DNA of 64,000 nucleotides from JBMDXB01 sp048594975. Its GTDB lineage: Bacteria; Acidobacteriota; Vicinamibacteria; Vicinamibacterales; 2-12-FULL-66-21. Below the pieces are notes generated by a model that had not been told where the DNA came from, searched no databases, and saw only the letters and a program-made list of their open reading frames with translations. The translations under genes were made by a program, and so were the position numbers. The stretch spans positions 372,001-436,000 of the forward strand of contig JBMDXQ010000090.1 of NCBI GenBank assembly GCA_048594975.1, written 5' to 3'. This document shows, one piece after another, positions 1 to 6,743 of the stretch (the first letter of the stretch is position 1; each line of letters starts with the position of its first letter).

Positions 1-218
1 GCTGAGAACGACGAGTAGCCCTCGCCGGCCCCCGTCGCTGTCCACGCCAGCGATGGTCCTCCTTGCGGCCATGTCTTGAGCAGCCCGCGCTCGGCCGAGA
101 TGCCGTCGCGCTGCGGTCCGCGCCACTGGGGCCAGTCGTCCGGCGCGCGTGAGGAAACGCCGGCCGACAGGGCCAGGCAGGTGAGGACGACGACGACCGG
201 GACGCTCATCCGCTTCAT
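1..218 (-). CDS. PQQ-like beta-propeller protein, N-terminal part (runs off the window)
   Basis: The first 72 codons of a gene that continues beyond the left edge. The start is an ATG at 218 with GGAG about 8 nt upstream. A hydrophobic signal peptide (about residues 4-22) is followed by DWPQWRGPQRDGIS and then TWPQGGPSLAW. This opening is known from secreted PQQ-like beta-propeller (BamB-like outer membrane assembly or quinoprotein-like) proteins of Acidobacteria and Planctomycetes. The role cannot be fixed: the propeller repeats lie outside the window, and the family covers both structural scaffolds and dehydrogenase-like proteins. Family call is good, function unknown. Confidence 0.75.
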   Translation of the reverse strand, partial: MKRMSVPVVVVLTCLALSAGVSSRAPDDWPQWRGPQRDGISAERGLLKTWPQGGPSLAWTATGAGEGYSSFS

Positions 219-313
219 AACCACTCCGGAGAAGAGATGCCGCTTAGACGCCGCACGAGCGTGGGCGGTTCTGGCGCGGGCGGAAGCAGCCCTGACGGCT
301 GCGTGCAGCCAGT

Positions 314-816
314 CTATTGGATCAACCGGACCCGCGTGAGGTCAATACGCTTCACCGGGGCCTCACCGTTGACCGGCGCCTTCTCGATCGCCTCGACCGC
401 CGCCATCCCTTCGAGCACGGTCGAATGCCGTGTACTTGCCATCGAGCGAGCTGGCGCTGCCGAGGACGATGAAAAAAGGTGATCGGCCCGGCAGTTGTCT
501 TCCAGCACGGTGCGGTAGCGCGCGAGCTCGGCGGCCGGTTCTGTCGAGAACGGATCCGGCTCCGCCGTCGCCCGCCCGTGCCGTATGCCTTCGCGTTCGC
601 CGGGTCCTTCGAAAGCGCGTCGCCCCCTTGGACGATCCCGTGACGGATGATCCGGTGGAACACCGTCCTGTTATAGGCCCCCTCGCCTGCGAGCTTCATG
701 AGGTAGCCGACGTGGTTGGGCGCGAGGTCCGGCCGCAGATCGATGACGAACGTGCCGGCGCTGGTGTTAACCACCGCCTGCTTGTTCGACAGGGCCGTCA
801 ACGTGAGGGTCGTTGT
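314..816 (-). pseudogene. Cyclophilin-type peptidyl-prolyl isomerase, multiply frameshifted
   Basis: Reading from 816 down, one frame gives TTLTLTALSNKQAVVNTS and then FHRIIRHGIVQGGD and AYGTGG, the core of a cyclophilin domain. Around 575 the reading frame changes. Another frame then gives FIVLGSASSLDGKYTAF near 430-470, and the C-terminus continues in a third frame as VLEGMAAVEAIEKAPVNG, ending at the stop at 314. At least three frame changes are needed to rebuild the protein, one of them in a T-rich homopolymer near 470. No intact signal peptide remains. Either the gene is decayed or the assembly is locally poor. The pile-up of lesions, plus the permease scrap fused upstream, favours decay. 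An intact cyclophilin domain exists elsewhere in the window (end of the gene at 31625-33823). Confidence 0.8.
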
Positions 817-824
817 GGAGGCTC

Positions 825-936
825 TGGAGGTAGTAGCGCGAGCGTCAGGACGGCCGCCATCGTGAATCCCGGACTCCGCCTGAGACTCCTCGCGGTACCG
901 TCAGGTCGCGACCGAGCGCCTCGATCATGGACTGAC
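825..936 (-). pseudogene. Fragment of an ADOP/FtsX permease N-terminus
   Basis: On the minus strand one frame gives MIEALGRDL, and two frame changes later another gives LRRSPGFTMAAVLTLAL. This is the usual sequence at the first membrane helix of acidobacterial MacB/FtsX-type permeases (family knowledge). The fragment stops right after that helix begins and runs straight into the remains of the cyclophilin gene. It is therefore a truncated piece, not a gene. It may be the scar of a recombination or deletion between permease copies; another full-length member lies at 6744-9512. Confidence 0.7.
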
Positions 937-964
937 TCTCGCCGCGCTCACGCTCGATCCGCTG

Positions 965-2239
965 CTATTCGTAGTGCAGCGCCTTGACCGGATCGAGCCG
1001 GGCGGCTCGAACCGCGGGGTACAGCCCGAACACCAGACCGACGGACACCGACACCGCAAAGGCGAGGACGATCGAGGTCGTCGTCACGATCGTGGACCAG
1101 CCGGCGAGCGAGCCAATCAGCTGCGAGAGGCCCACGCCAACCGCGACGCCGACCAGGCCGCCTGCGAGCGAGATGATCGTCGTCTCGATGAGGAACTGCC
1201 GGACGACGTCGCGGCGGCGCGCGCCGATCGCGCGGCGCACGCCGATTTCGCGCGTCCGTTCCATCACGCTGGCAAGCATGATGTTCATGATCCCGATGCC
1301 GCCGACGAGCAGCGAGATCGACGCGATCGCCACCATCACCATCTCGAAGATGCGCTGCGTCCGGCGCTGCTCGGCGAGCAGCTCCGCCGGCGAGACAATG
1401 CTGAAGTCCCCGGCCTCGCGGTGCGCCACGGTGAGCAGCCCGCGCACCAGCGCCGCCGCCGCCAGCACCTCCCCGCTCGCGCGCATCTGCAGGTAGATGC
1501 CGTCGATCTCGTCCTTCTGCCGGGAGTTGCCGTCCTCGAGCCGGAAGATGGCGGCATGCAGCGGCACGTAGATCACGTTGTTGCGATCCTGCGCCGGCAT
1601 GCCGCTCACCTCGGACTGCACGGTCAGCTGCGGCCCGGCCAGGCCGATCACCTGGAACCACTGGTCGTTGACCTTGACGAAGCGTCCGATCGGCTCGTCG
1701 GCGCCGAACAGCGATGCGGCCGCCGCCTCGCCGAGCACCGCCACCGGCGCCGCCGCCGCGGCTTCCTCCTCGTCGAAGAACCGGCCGGCAACGACCATCA
1801 GGTTGGCGATGGCGGGATAGCTCGTGCCCACCCCGTAGACGGTCGGCGGATCGCCCTGCGGCCGCGGCAGCAGCTTCGACGGCGTGAACCGCTTGCGGGG
1901 CGTCGAGGCGGTGACCCCCTCCAGGTTCGCCTGGATCATCCGGTAGTCCTGAAAGCTGAGGCCGGCCGAGAGCTTGCGGACCTTCTGCAGCGCCTGCGAA
2001 TCGGGCGCCTCCCGCGCCTCGACGATCAGGTTGCGCACGCCGAGCTGCTCGATGAACGCCATCACCTCCTGCTGCGCGCCGGCGCCGATGGAGAGCATCG
2101 CCACGACCGCGGCAACGCCGAAGATCATGCCGAGCATCGTCAGCAGCGAGCGCAGCGTGTGGGCGCGCAGGTTGTCCCATCCCATCCGCAGGTCGGGCAG
2201 GAAGTCCGAGGTCGCGCCGGTGATCCGCGATGCGGTCAT
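965..2239 (-). CDS. MacB-type ABC transporter permease
   Basis: A 424-residue inner-membrane permease of the MacB/FtsX family. A cytoplasmic N-terminus with LRAHTLRSLLTMLG leads into the first membrane helix (about 30-55). A large periplasmic MacB_PCD-type domain follows, then three C-terminal helices (about 305-400) with the family sequence MERTREIGVRRAIGA between them. MacB-type permeases work as mechanotransmitters with a cytoplasmic ATPase and a periplasmic adaptor. The start ATG overlaps the stop of the upstream adaptor by 4 nt (ATGA). It is the last gene of a four-gene run. No ATP-binding protein gene is present, and the DNA just downstream is decayed. The substrate is unknown. Confidence 0.9.
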   Translation of the reverse strand: MTASRITGATSDFLPDLRMGWDNLRAHTLRSLLTMLGMIFGVAAVVAMLSIGAGAQQEVMAFIEQLGVRNLIVEAREAPDSQALQKVRKLSAGLSFQDYRMIQANLEGVTASTPRKRFTPSKLLPRPQGDPPTVYGVGTSYPAIANLMVVAGRFFDEEEAAAAAPVAVLGEAAAASLFGADEPIGRFVKVNDQWFQVIGLAGPQLTVQSEVSGMPAQDRNNVIYVPLHAAIFRLEDGNSRQKDEIDGIYLQMRASGEVLAAAALVRGLLTVAHREAGDFSIVSPAELLAEQRRTQRIFEMVMVAIASISLLVGGIGIMNIMLASVMERTREIGVRRAIGARRRDVVRQFLIETTIISLAGGLVGVAVGVGLSQLIGSLAGWSTIVTTTSIVLAFAVSVSVGLVFGLYPAVRAARLDPVKALHYE

Positions 2240-3540
2240 CTCGGCGCTCCGGAAGGCATCGCCGGCGCCGTCGACCCCTGGGCGGGGCGTGCGACGGCCG
2301 CGGGATCGACGAGGGCCACCTCGACGCCTTCCTCCAGGCCGGAGATGGCCAGCCGGCTCTCCGTCCGGTGCTCGACTTTCACGTCGCGGCGCTCGAACCG
2401 CCCGTTCACCCGCGCGAACACGTAGTTCCGGCCGTCGCGCTCGAAGACGGCCTGCCGGGGAACGTGCAGGGCGTTCTGGACTTCACGGCCCGGGATGACG
2501 AGACGGACGGACGAACCGGCCTTCAGCACCGCATCCGGGGCGTCGAACGTGAAGGTCACGTCGAACTGCCGCGTCACGCTGGCGGCCTCGAAGAACGAGG
2601 CGCCCTTCGCCAGGCCGGCGAGCGTTCCGACGCGCGCCTTGAAGACGCGGCCGGGCAGCGCGTCGACGAACACGTCGGCGAGCTGGCCCTCGGCGAGGTT
2701 TCCGCGATCGGCCTCGTTGATCTTCGCGCGTACCTCCATCCGCCCCGACTCGATCACGTCGGCCACGGGCCGGCCCGACCAGACCGAATCGCCCTCGCGG
2801 TACTGCGGCAGGACCATGCCGGTGAAGAAGATTCCGCCCGACGCGTCGCGGTTCTCCTTGGTCATGACCAGGCCGTCGCTGGGCGCCTTCATCACCAGGC
2901 CGTCGATCGTCTGTTCGGCGCGCTGCTTCGCGAGTTGCGCCTTGGTGCGCCGCTCCTCGGCCACCGCCAGGGACGCCCGGCTGGTGACGCTGCGCGACGT
3001 GATGTCCTCCTCGAGCTGCGCGAGCCGCCGCCTCGCTTCCTCGAGCGAGAGCACGTTCTTCTCGGCCTGGATGGCGCTGGTGAACTCGTTGCCGAGCGCG
3101 TCGAGCTCGGCGCGGCGCACGTCGAAGCGGGCGGTGAGCAGCGCCACCTGGTCCTGCGCCGCCTGCACGGCGGCGTCGGCCTTCATCTTCGCGATGTTCT
3201 GTTCCGCCTCCGCCAGGTCCGACGCGGCCTGTTCGAGCTGGTACTGCTGATCGGCGGGGTCGAACTCCATCACGACGTCGCCGGCCTTCACGGACGCGCC
3301 GGTCGGCAGCATGCGCACGATCCGCAGCAAGCCGCCGGTGCTCGGGGTGATCAGCGTCGTCGTGCGCCCGGCGCGCAGCTCGCCGGTGGCGTAGACGGTG
3401 AGCTTCAACGACCCGCGGGTGACGCGCGCGGCGGGCGTGACGGCGCCGCGATCGGGCAGCTTCGGCAGCCCGACCGTGAGGGCGGCGCCCGCCGCGAGGA
3501 GGACGAGGACCAGCGCCCCCGCGATCGTCCATCGCGTCAC
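2236..3540 (-). CDS. HlyD/RND-type periplasmic adaptor (third of three)
   Basis: A 434-residue membrane fusion protein. It has one N-terminal helix anchor (about 5-25), a lipoyl-like half (LTVYATGELRAGRTT), a long coiled-coil hairpin (about 105-215), a second lipoyl/beta-barrel part and a membrane-proximal C-terminal domain (EVQNALHVPRQAVFER). Adaptors of this family link an inner-membrane permease to an outer-membrane channel. The start overlaps the previous adaptor by 4 nt and its stop overlaps the permease start by 4 nt, so the proteins are probably made together. The tail after about 410 is Pro/Ala-rich. It differs clearly in sequence from the two adaptors upstream, so these are diverged paralogues and not recent copies. 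Confidence 0.88.
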   Translation of the reverse strand: MTRWTIAGALVLVLLAAGAALTVGLPKLPDRGAVTPAARVTRGSLKLTVYATGELRAGRTTTLITPSTGGLLRIVRMLPTGASVKAGDVVMEFDPADQQYQLEQAASDLAEAEQNIAKMKADAAVQAAQDQVALLTARFDVRRAELDALGNEFTSAIQAEKNVLSLEEARRRLAQLEEDITSRSVTSRASLAVAEERRTKAQLAKQRAEQTIDGLVMKAPSDGLVMTKENRDASGGIFFTGMVLPQYREGDSVWSGRPVADVIESGRMEVRAKINEADRGNLAEGQLADVFVDALPGRVFKARVGTLAGLAKGASFFEAASVTRQFDVTFTFDAPDAVLKAGSSVRLVIPGREVQNALHVPRQAVFERDGRNYVFARVNGRFERRDVKVEHRTESRLAISGLEEGVEVALVDPAAVARPAQGSTAPAMPSGAPR

Positions 3541-4823
3541 GGGGCCCTCCGCACGTGTTCGGCGGCAGGGCGCCGCGTGGCGACGCGATCGCCGGGCTCG
3601 ACGCCGCGGCTGACGATCGCCTGCTCCCGGCCGCGGCGCGCCACCTCGACGCGCCGTTCCTCGAACTTCGATCCCGACAACCGATAGACCACGCTTGCTC
3701 CCTGGTGCTGGAAGAGCGCGTCAATCGGCACGAGCGTCACGTCCGCTACTCGCTCCGTGGCGATTCGCGCCACCGCCGTCATCCCGGGGCGAACCTTCGG
3801 ATCCCCTTCGAGCAGCACGAGGCCGAGGTTGAAGTTCTTCGGCGGAGGCCAGCCGGCGGAAAAGTCGGGGCGCGCGAGCAGCGAGATCGCTTCGATGCGA
3901 GCCTTGAACTCGCGGCCGGGCACCGCCTCGACCCGTACGGTCGCCTCCTGCCCGGGCCGCAATCGGCCGCGGTCCGACTCGTCGAGCCTCGCCTCGAGGT
4001 GGACCGACGAGAGATCGGGCAGCTCGAGGATCGCGGCGCCCGGCCAGGCGCGATCGCCGGCGCGGAACTCCTGCTCGCTGCCGAACACGCTGGTCGACGA
4101 GCGGTAGTTGGGCAGCAGGTTGACCATACCGGCGACCGGCGCCTTCATCTCCAGGTTGGCGAGCCCTTCGCTCGCGCGTTCGAGATCGGCGAGCGCCTTG
4201 TCACGGCGGCGGCGCCGCGCAAAGAGGTCGGCTTCCGTCGCCGCGCGGTCCGACCTGATCTTCTCCTCCATCTCCCGCAGCTTCTGCTCGGAGTCGGCGA
4301 GCACGAGCTTCGCCTGCTCCAGCGAGATCCGCGAGAGCAGGTCGTCCTGCCGCACGTCCAGCCTGGCGCGCTCGACGTCATACCTGGCGCGCATCAGGGC
4401 GGTGGCGCTCTGCTCTTCCACCAGCTTCCGCTGCCCGAGCACCTGCTCGATCTCGGCTTCGGCCTGCTTCAGCTCCGATCGTCTCTCGAGCACCGTGCGC
4501 TGGAGCGTCGTGCCGTCGAACTGCACGACCACCTCGCCCGCCTGCACGATCGACCCGTTCCTCGCCAGCTTCACGATCTGCAGCTCCCCGGAGCTGAGCG
4601 GGCAGGTGAGCACGACCGACCTGACCGGGCGGATCTCACCGCGGATCTCGATGGCGTTGATGAACGTGCCGCGCGCCACCTCGGCGGTGGGCAGGTCGGC
4701 GGGCGGGGCGCCGCCGGCCGTGACCAGCACGCCGATGACGCCGGTGCCGGCGACCGCAGCGGCGACGGCGATCGCACGCGGCCGGGTGGCCGCCCTGCGC
4801 AGGCGCGAGAACAGGGACATCAT
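3537..4823 (-). CDS. HlyD/RND-type periplasmic adaptor (second of three)
   Basis: A 428-residue adaptor. The start at 4823 is the first of two adjacent ATG codons and overlaps the upstream stop by 4 nt (ATGA). A longer open frame reaches upstream to 6074, but that part is antisense-like low-complexity translation within the first adaptor and is not real. An arginine-rich start and one helix (about 15-35) lead to a lipoyl half, a coiled-coil hairpin rich in Glu/Arg/Leu (about 105-215), and a barrel domain with DRGRLRPGQEATVRVEAVPG. The C-terminal part contains VTLVPIDALFQHQGASVVY. It presumably forms homo- or hetero-oligomeric adaptor rings with its two neighbours. Confidence 0.87.
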   Translation of the reverse strand: MMSLFSRLRRAATRPRAIAVAAAVAGTGVIGVLVTAGGAPPADLPTAEVARGTFINAIEIRGEIRPVRSVVLTCPLSSGELQIVKLARNGSIVQAGEVVVQFDGTTLQRTVLERRSELKQAEAEIEQVLGQRKLVEEQSATALMRARYDVERARLDVRQDDLLSRISLEQAKLVLADSEQKLREMEEKIRSDRAATEADLFARRRRRDKALADLERASEGLANLEMKAPVAGMVNLLPNYRSSTSVFGSEQEFRAGDRAWPGAAILELPDLSSVHLEARLDESDRGRLRPGQEATVRVEAVPGREFKARIEAISLLARPDFSAGWPPPKNFNLGLVLLEGDPKVRPGMTAVARIATERVADVTLVPIDALFQHQGASVVYRLSGSKFEERRVEVARRGREQAIVSRGVEPGDRVATRRPAAEHVRRAP

Positions 4824-6106
4824 GGGCCGCTGCGCCTGGCCTCGGTCCGGTCGACGATCGCACCCTCGTCGAGGCCCGACGTGACCACCGTCTCCGTGGC
4901 GCTCTTCGTGCCGATCGTGACCTCGCGCTCGTCGACGGCACCGCCCTTCACCACGCGAACGAAGGCCTTGCCGCCCTCGACGCGGACGGCGTCCCGGGGT
5001 ACGACGAGCGCGCGCGGGACGCGCTCCAGCTCGACGTCGATCGACGCGGTGAGATCCGGCATCAAGTTCGGGTGCGATCCGTCCACGGCGATGAGCACCA
5101 GGAACTGCCGCACCTTGGGCGAGAGCGACGAGGTGACGCCGAGCGGCGAGATTTGCGACACCCGGCCGCCGAACGACAGATCGGGATAGGCGTCGAGCCC
5201 GATGCGCACCGGCTGCCCGGCCTTCAGATCGTTGATGTCCACCTGGTTGACGCGGGCGCGAACGCGCATCCGCTCCGGGTTGACGACGTCGAGGATGGGC
5301 ATGCCCGGCCGGACCTCCTCGCCCTCGAGGATTTCCGCCATGGTGCCACCGCGCCAGGTGGTCTTCACCACGGCGAGCCCGGCGATCGGCGAGCGCACGT
5401 CCATGCGGCTCGCGTTCGCCTCTGCCTGGCGCATCGCGTTCTCGGCCTTGGCGCGGCGGATGCGCAGGACGGCAAGGTCGGCCTCCGCCGCGCGGCGTTT
5501 GAGGTCGTAGGTGGTCTTCAGCTGCGCGAGCTGTGCTTCCGCCTGCTCGAGCGCCAGCGTGTTCTTCTCCGCCTGGATCTTCGGCAGCATCTCGTTCTTG
5601 ACCATCTCCAGCTTGGCGCGCTGGATCGCGCTGCCCGCGAGCTGCAGCTCGCTGTCGTCGCGGGCGGCGGCGAACCGCGCTTCCGCTTCCTTCCGGCGAA
5701 TCTGCTGGTCGAGATCGTTCAGCTCCGCGCGGCGGTCCAATGCCGCCTGGAGCTGCAGCTGGTTGTCGAAGGTCATGAGCAGATCGCCGGGCGCGACCCG
5801 CGTGCCGCCCTTGATCAGCTTCGTGATGACGAGCGCGTTCGACCCCGGTCCGGCGATGCGCGGCGCCGTCAGCGTCGTCGCCTGCACCGCTTCGACCGTG
5901 CCGTTCAGCCGGATCGCCCGGACGAAATCGCGCCGGGCCGCAACCGCCGTCGCGCTCCGCGGCGGCGGCGGCGCGACCCGATCGGTGCCGCCGCCCGAGG
6001 CGAGCACGCCGCCGACCGCCGCCGCAACGGCCACGGCTCCGGCAACGTACGCGGCCGTACGAGGCCACCTCCACGCGCGGCGTTCGGTGGAAGTCGAATC
6101 GGGCAT
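4820..6106 (-). CDS. HlyD/RND-type periplasmic adaptor (first of three)
   Basis: A 428-residue adaptor that opens the efflux operon. The ATG at 6106 is preferred over GTG codons further up (6154), because residues 1-20 then form a short basic cytoplasmic tail before the membrane helix (about 20-40). Lipoyl-like sequence (RLNGTVEAVQATTLTAPRI), a coiled-coil hairpin (about 110-220), MDVRSPIAGLAVVKTTWRGG and a C-terminal domain ending in LDEGAIVDRTEARR follow the usual adaptor order. No clear Shine-Dalgarno sequence lies before the ATG. The operon order is adaptor-adaptor-adaptor-permease, with 4-nt overlaps throughout. Confidence 0.85.
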   Translation of the reverse strand: MPDSTSTERRAWRWPRTAAYVAGAVAVAAAVGGVLASGGGTDRVAPPPPRSATAVAARRDFVRAIRLNGTVEAVQATTLTAPRIAGPGSNALVITKLIKGGTRVAPGDLLMTFDNQLQLQAALDRRAELNDLDQQIRRKEAEARFAAARDDSELQLAGSAIQRAKLEMVKNEMLPKIQAEKNTLALEQAEAQLAQLKTTYDLKRRAAEADLAVLRIRRAKAENAMRQAEANASRMDVRSPIAGLAVVKTTWRGGTMAEILEGEEVRPGMPILDVVNPERMRVRARVNQVDINDLKAGQPVRIGLDAYPDLSFGGRVSQISPLGVTSSLSPKVRQFLVLIAVDGSHPNLMPDLTASIDVELERVPRALVVPRDAVRVEGGKAFVRVVKGGAVDEREVTIGTKSATETVVTSGLDEGAIVDRTEARRSGP

Positions 6107-6422
6107 ATCAGCTCGGTGCTCGCGACACCCTACACACGAACGATTGGACACCACGAGCTCGCCCGTGGCATGCCGGATATCAGACGGCAGCGGTCTATCG
6201 GTGGTTGGTGGGGTGGCGTGCCCCCAATTTTACTGTGGCCGAGACAGGCCCGTCAGTCCCTCTCGAGACGTGAAGAGCGGTCGAGCTTCGCGTCTGGTAG
6301 GGCTGCCGCCGCCACTCGGGCGGGAGGCATCTGCAGGGATATCCTGCCGGATCGCAGCGCCGTGCGGGAGTACCAGCGCTGGCGCCGCGATCGGCACCGG
6401 GTGCGCGTGGTTGCGCGGCCCA
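6107..6422. other. Gap upstream of the efflux operon, no intact gene
   Basis: About 300 bp separate the first adaptor gene from the decayed SRPBCC fragment. Both strands have short open stretches but none with a recognisable product. The part near 6215-6235 (CCCCCAATTTTAC) is the only locally AT-rich spot and may hold the operon promoter. I could not assign -35 and -10 boxes with confidence. Confidence 0.4.
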
Positions 6423-6665
6423 TCAGGGCTTCGCCGCCGCCGCCGACAGGACCTGCTCGAGCCGGCTGTACCCGGCGGACATGCCGTGCTCCATGCCGGA
6501 CCGGCTCGCGGTGTCGCGCGCGTCCTACGACTCGTAGAGAACGGTGAGCGTGACGCCGGTCACCTTCCCCTTCTGCTCGAAGACGGTCGTGTCCACCGCT
6601 TCGCCCGCGTACCGAGCCTGGTCGAACTCCTCCGTGGCGACCAGCCGCGCGGGGCGGACGACCGT
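6423..6665 (-). pseudogene. SRPBCC/AHSA1-type protein, C-terminal remnant with an internal stop
   Basis: On the minus strand the frame reads RPARLVATEEFDQARYAGEA, then VTGVTLTVLYES, then a TAG stop at 6525-6527. The same frame continues as GMEHGMSAGYSRLEQVL to a TGA at 6423. The sequence matches the C-terminal half of activator-of-Hsp90-ATPase-like (AHSA1, START/SRPBCC superfamily) proteins, where the IVATE..F and LYES..ARD..L..GME stretches are conserved. The N-terminal half cannot be found upstream. The fragment lies between the stop of the ADOP permease and the efflux operon, and is the second decayed patch within 6 kb. Confidence 0.72.
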
Positions 6666-6743
6666 CCCGCGTGAGCGCAAGAGCCCGGGCGCTAGCCGTC
6701 ATGGCGTGAGTGGATTCCCTTCGTGTGCCGTGAAGGTGGTGAG

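Noticed and set aside
3537..6074. A fused 845-residue adaptor protein
   Set aside because: The first 417 codons are out-of-frame translation of the first adaptor. The real start is ATG 4823 in the ATGA overlap.
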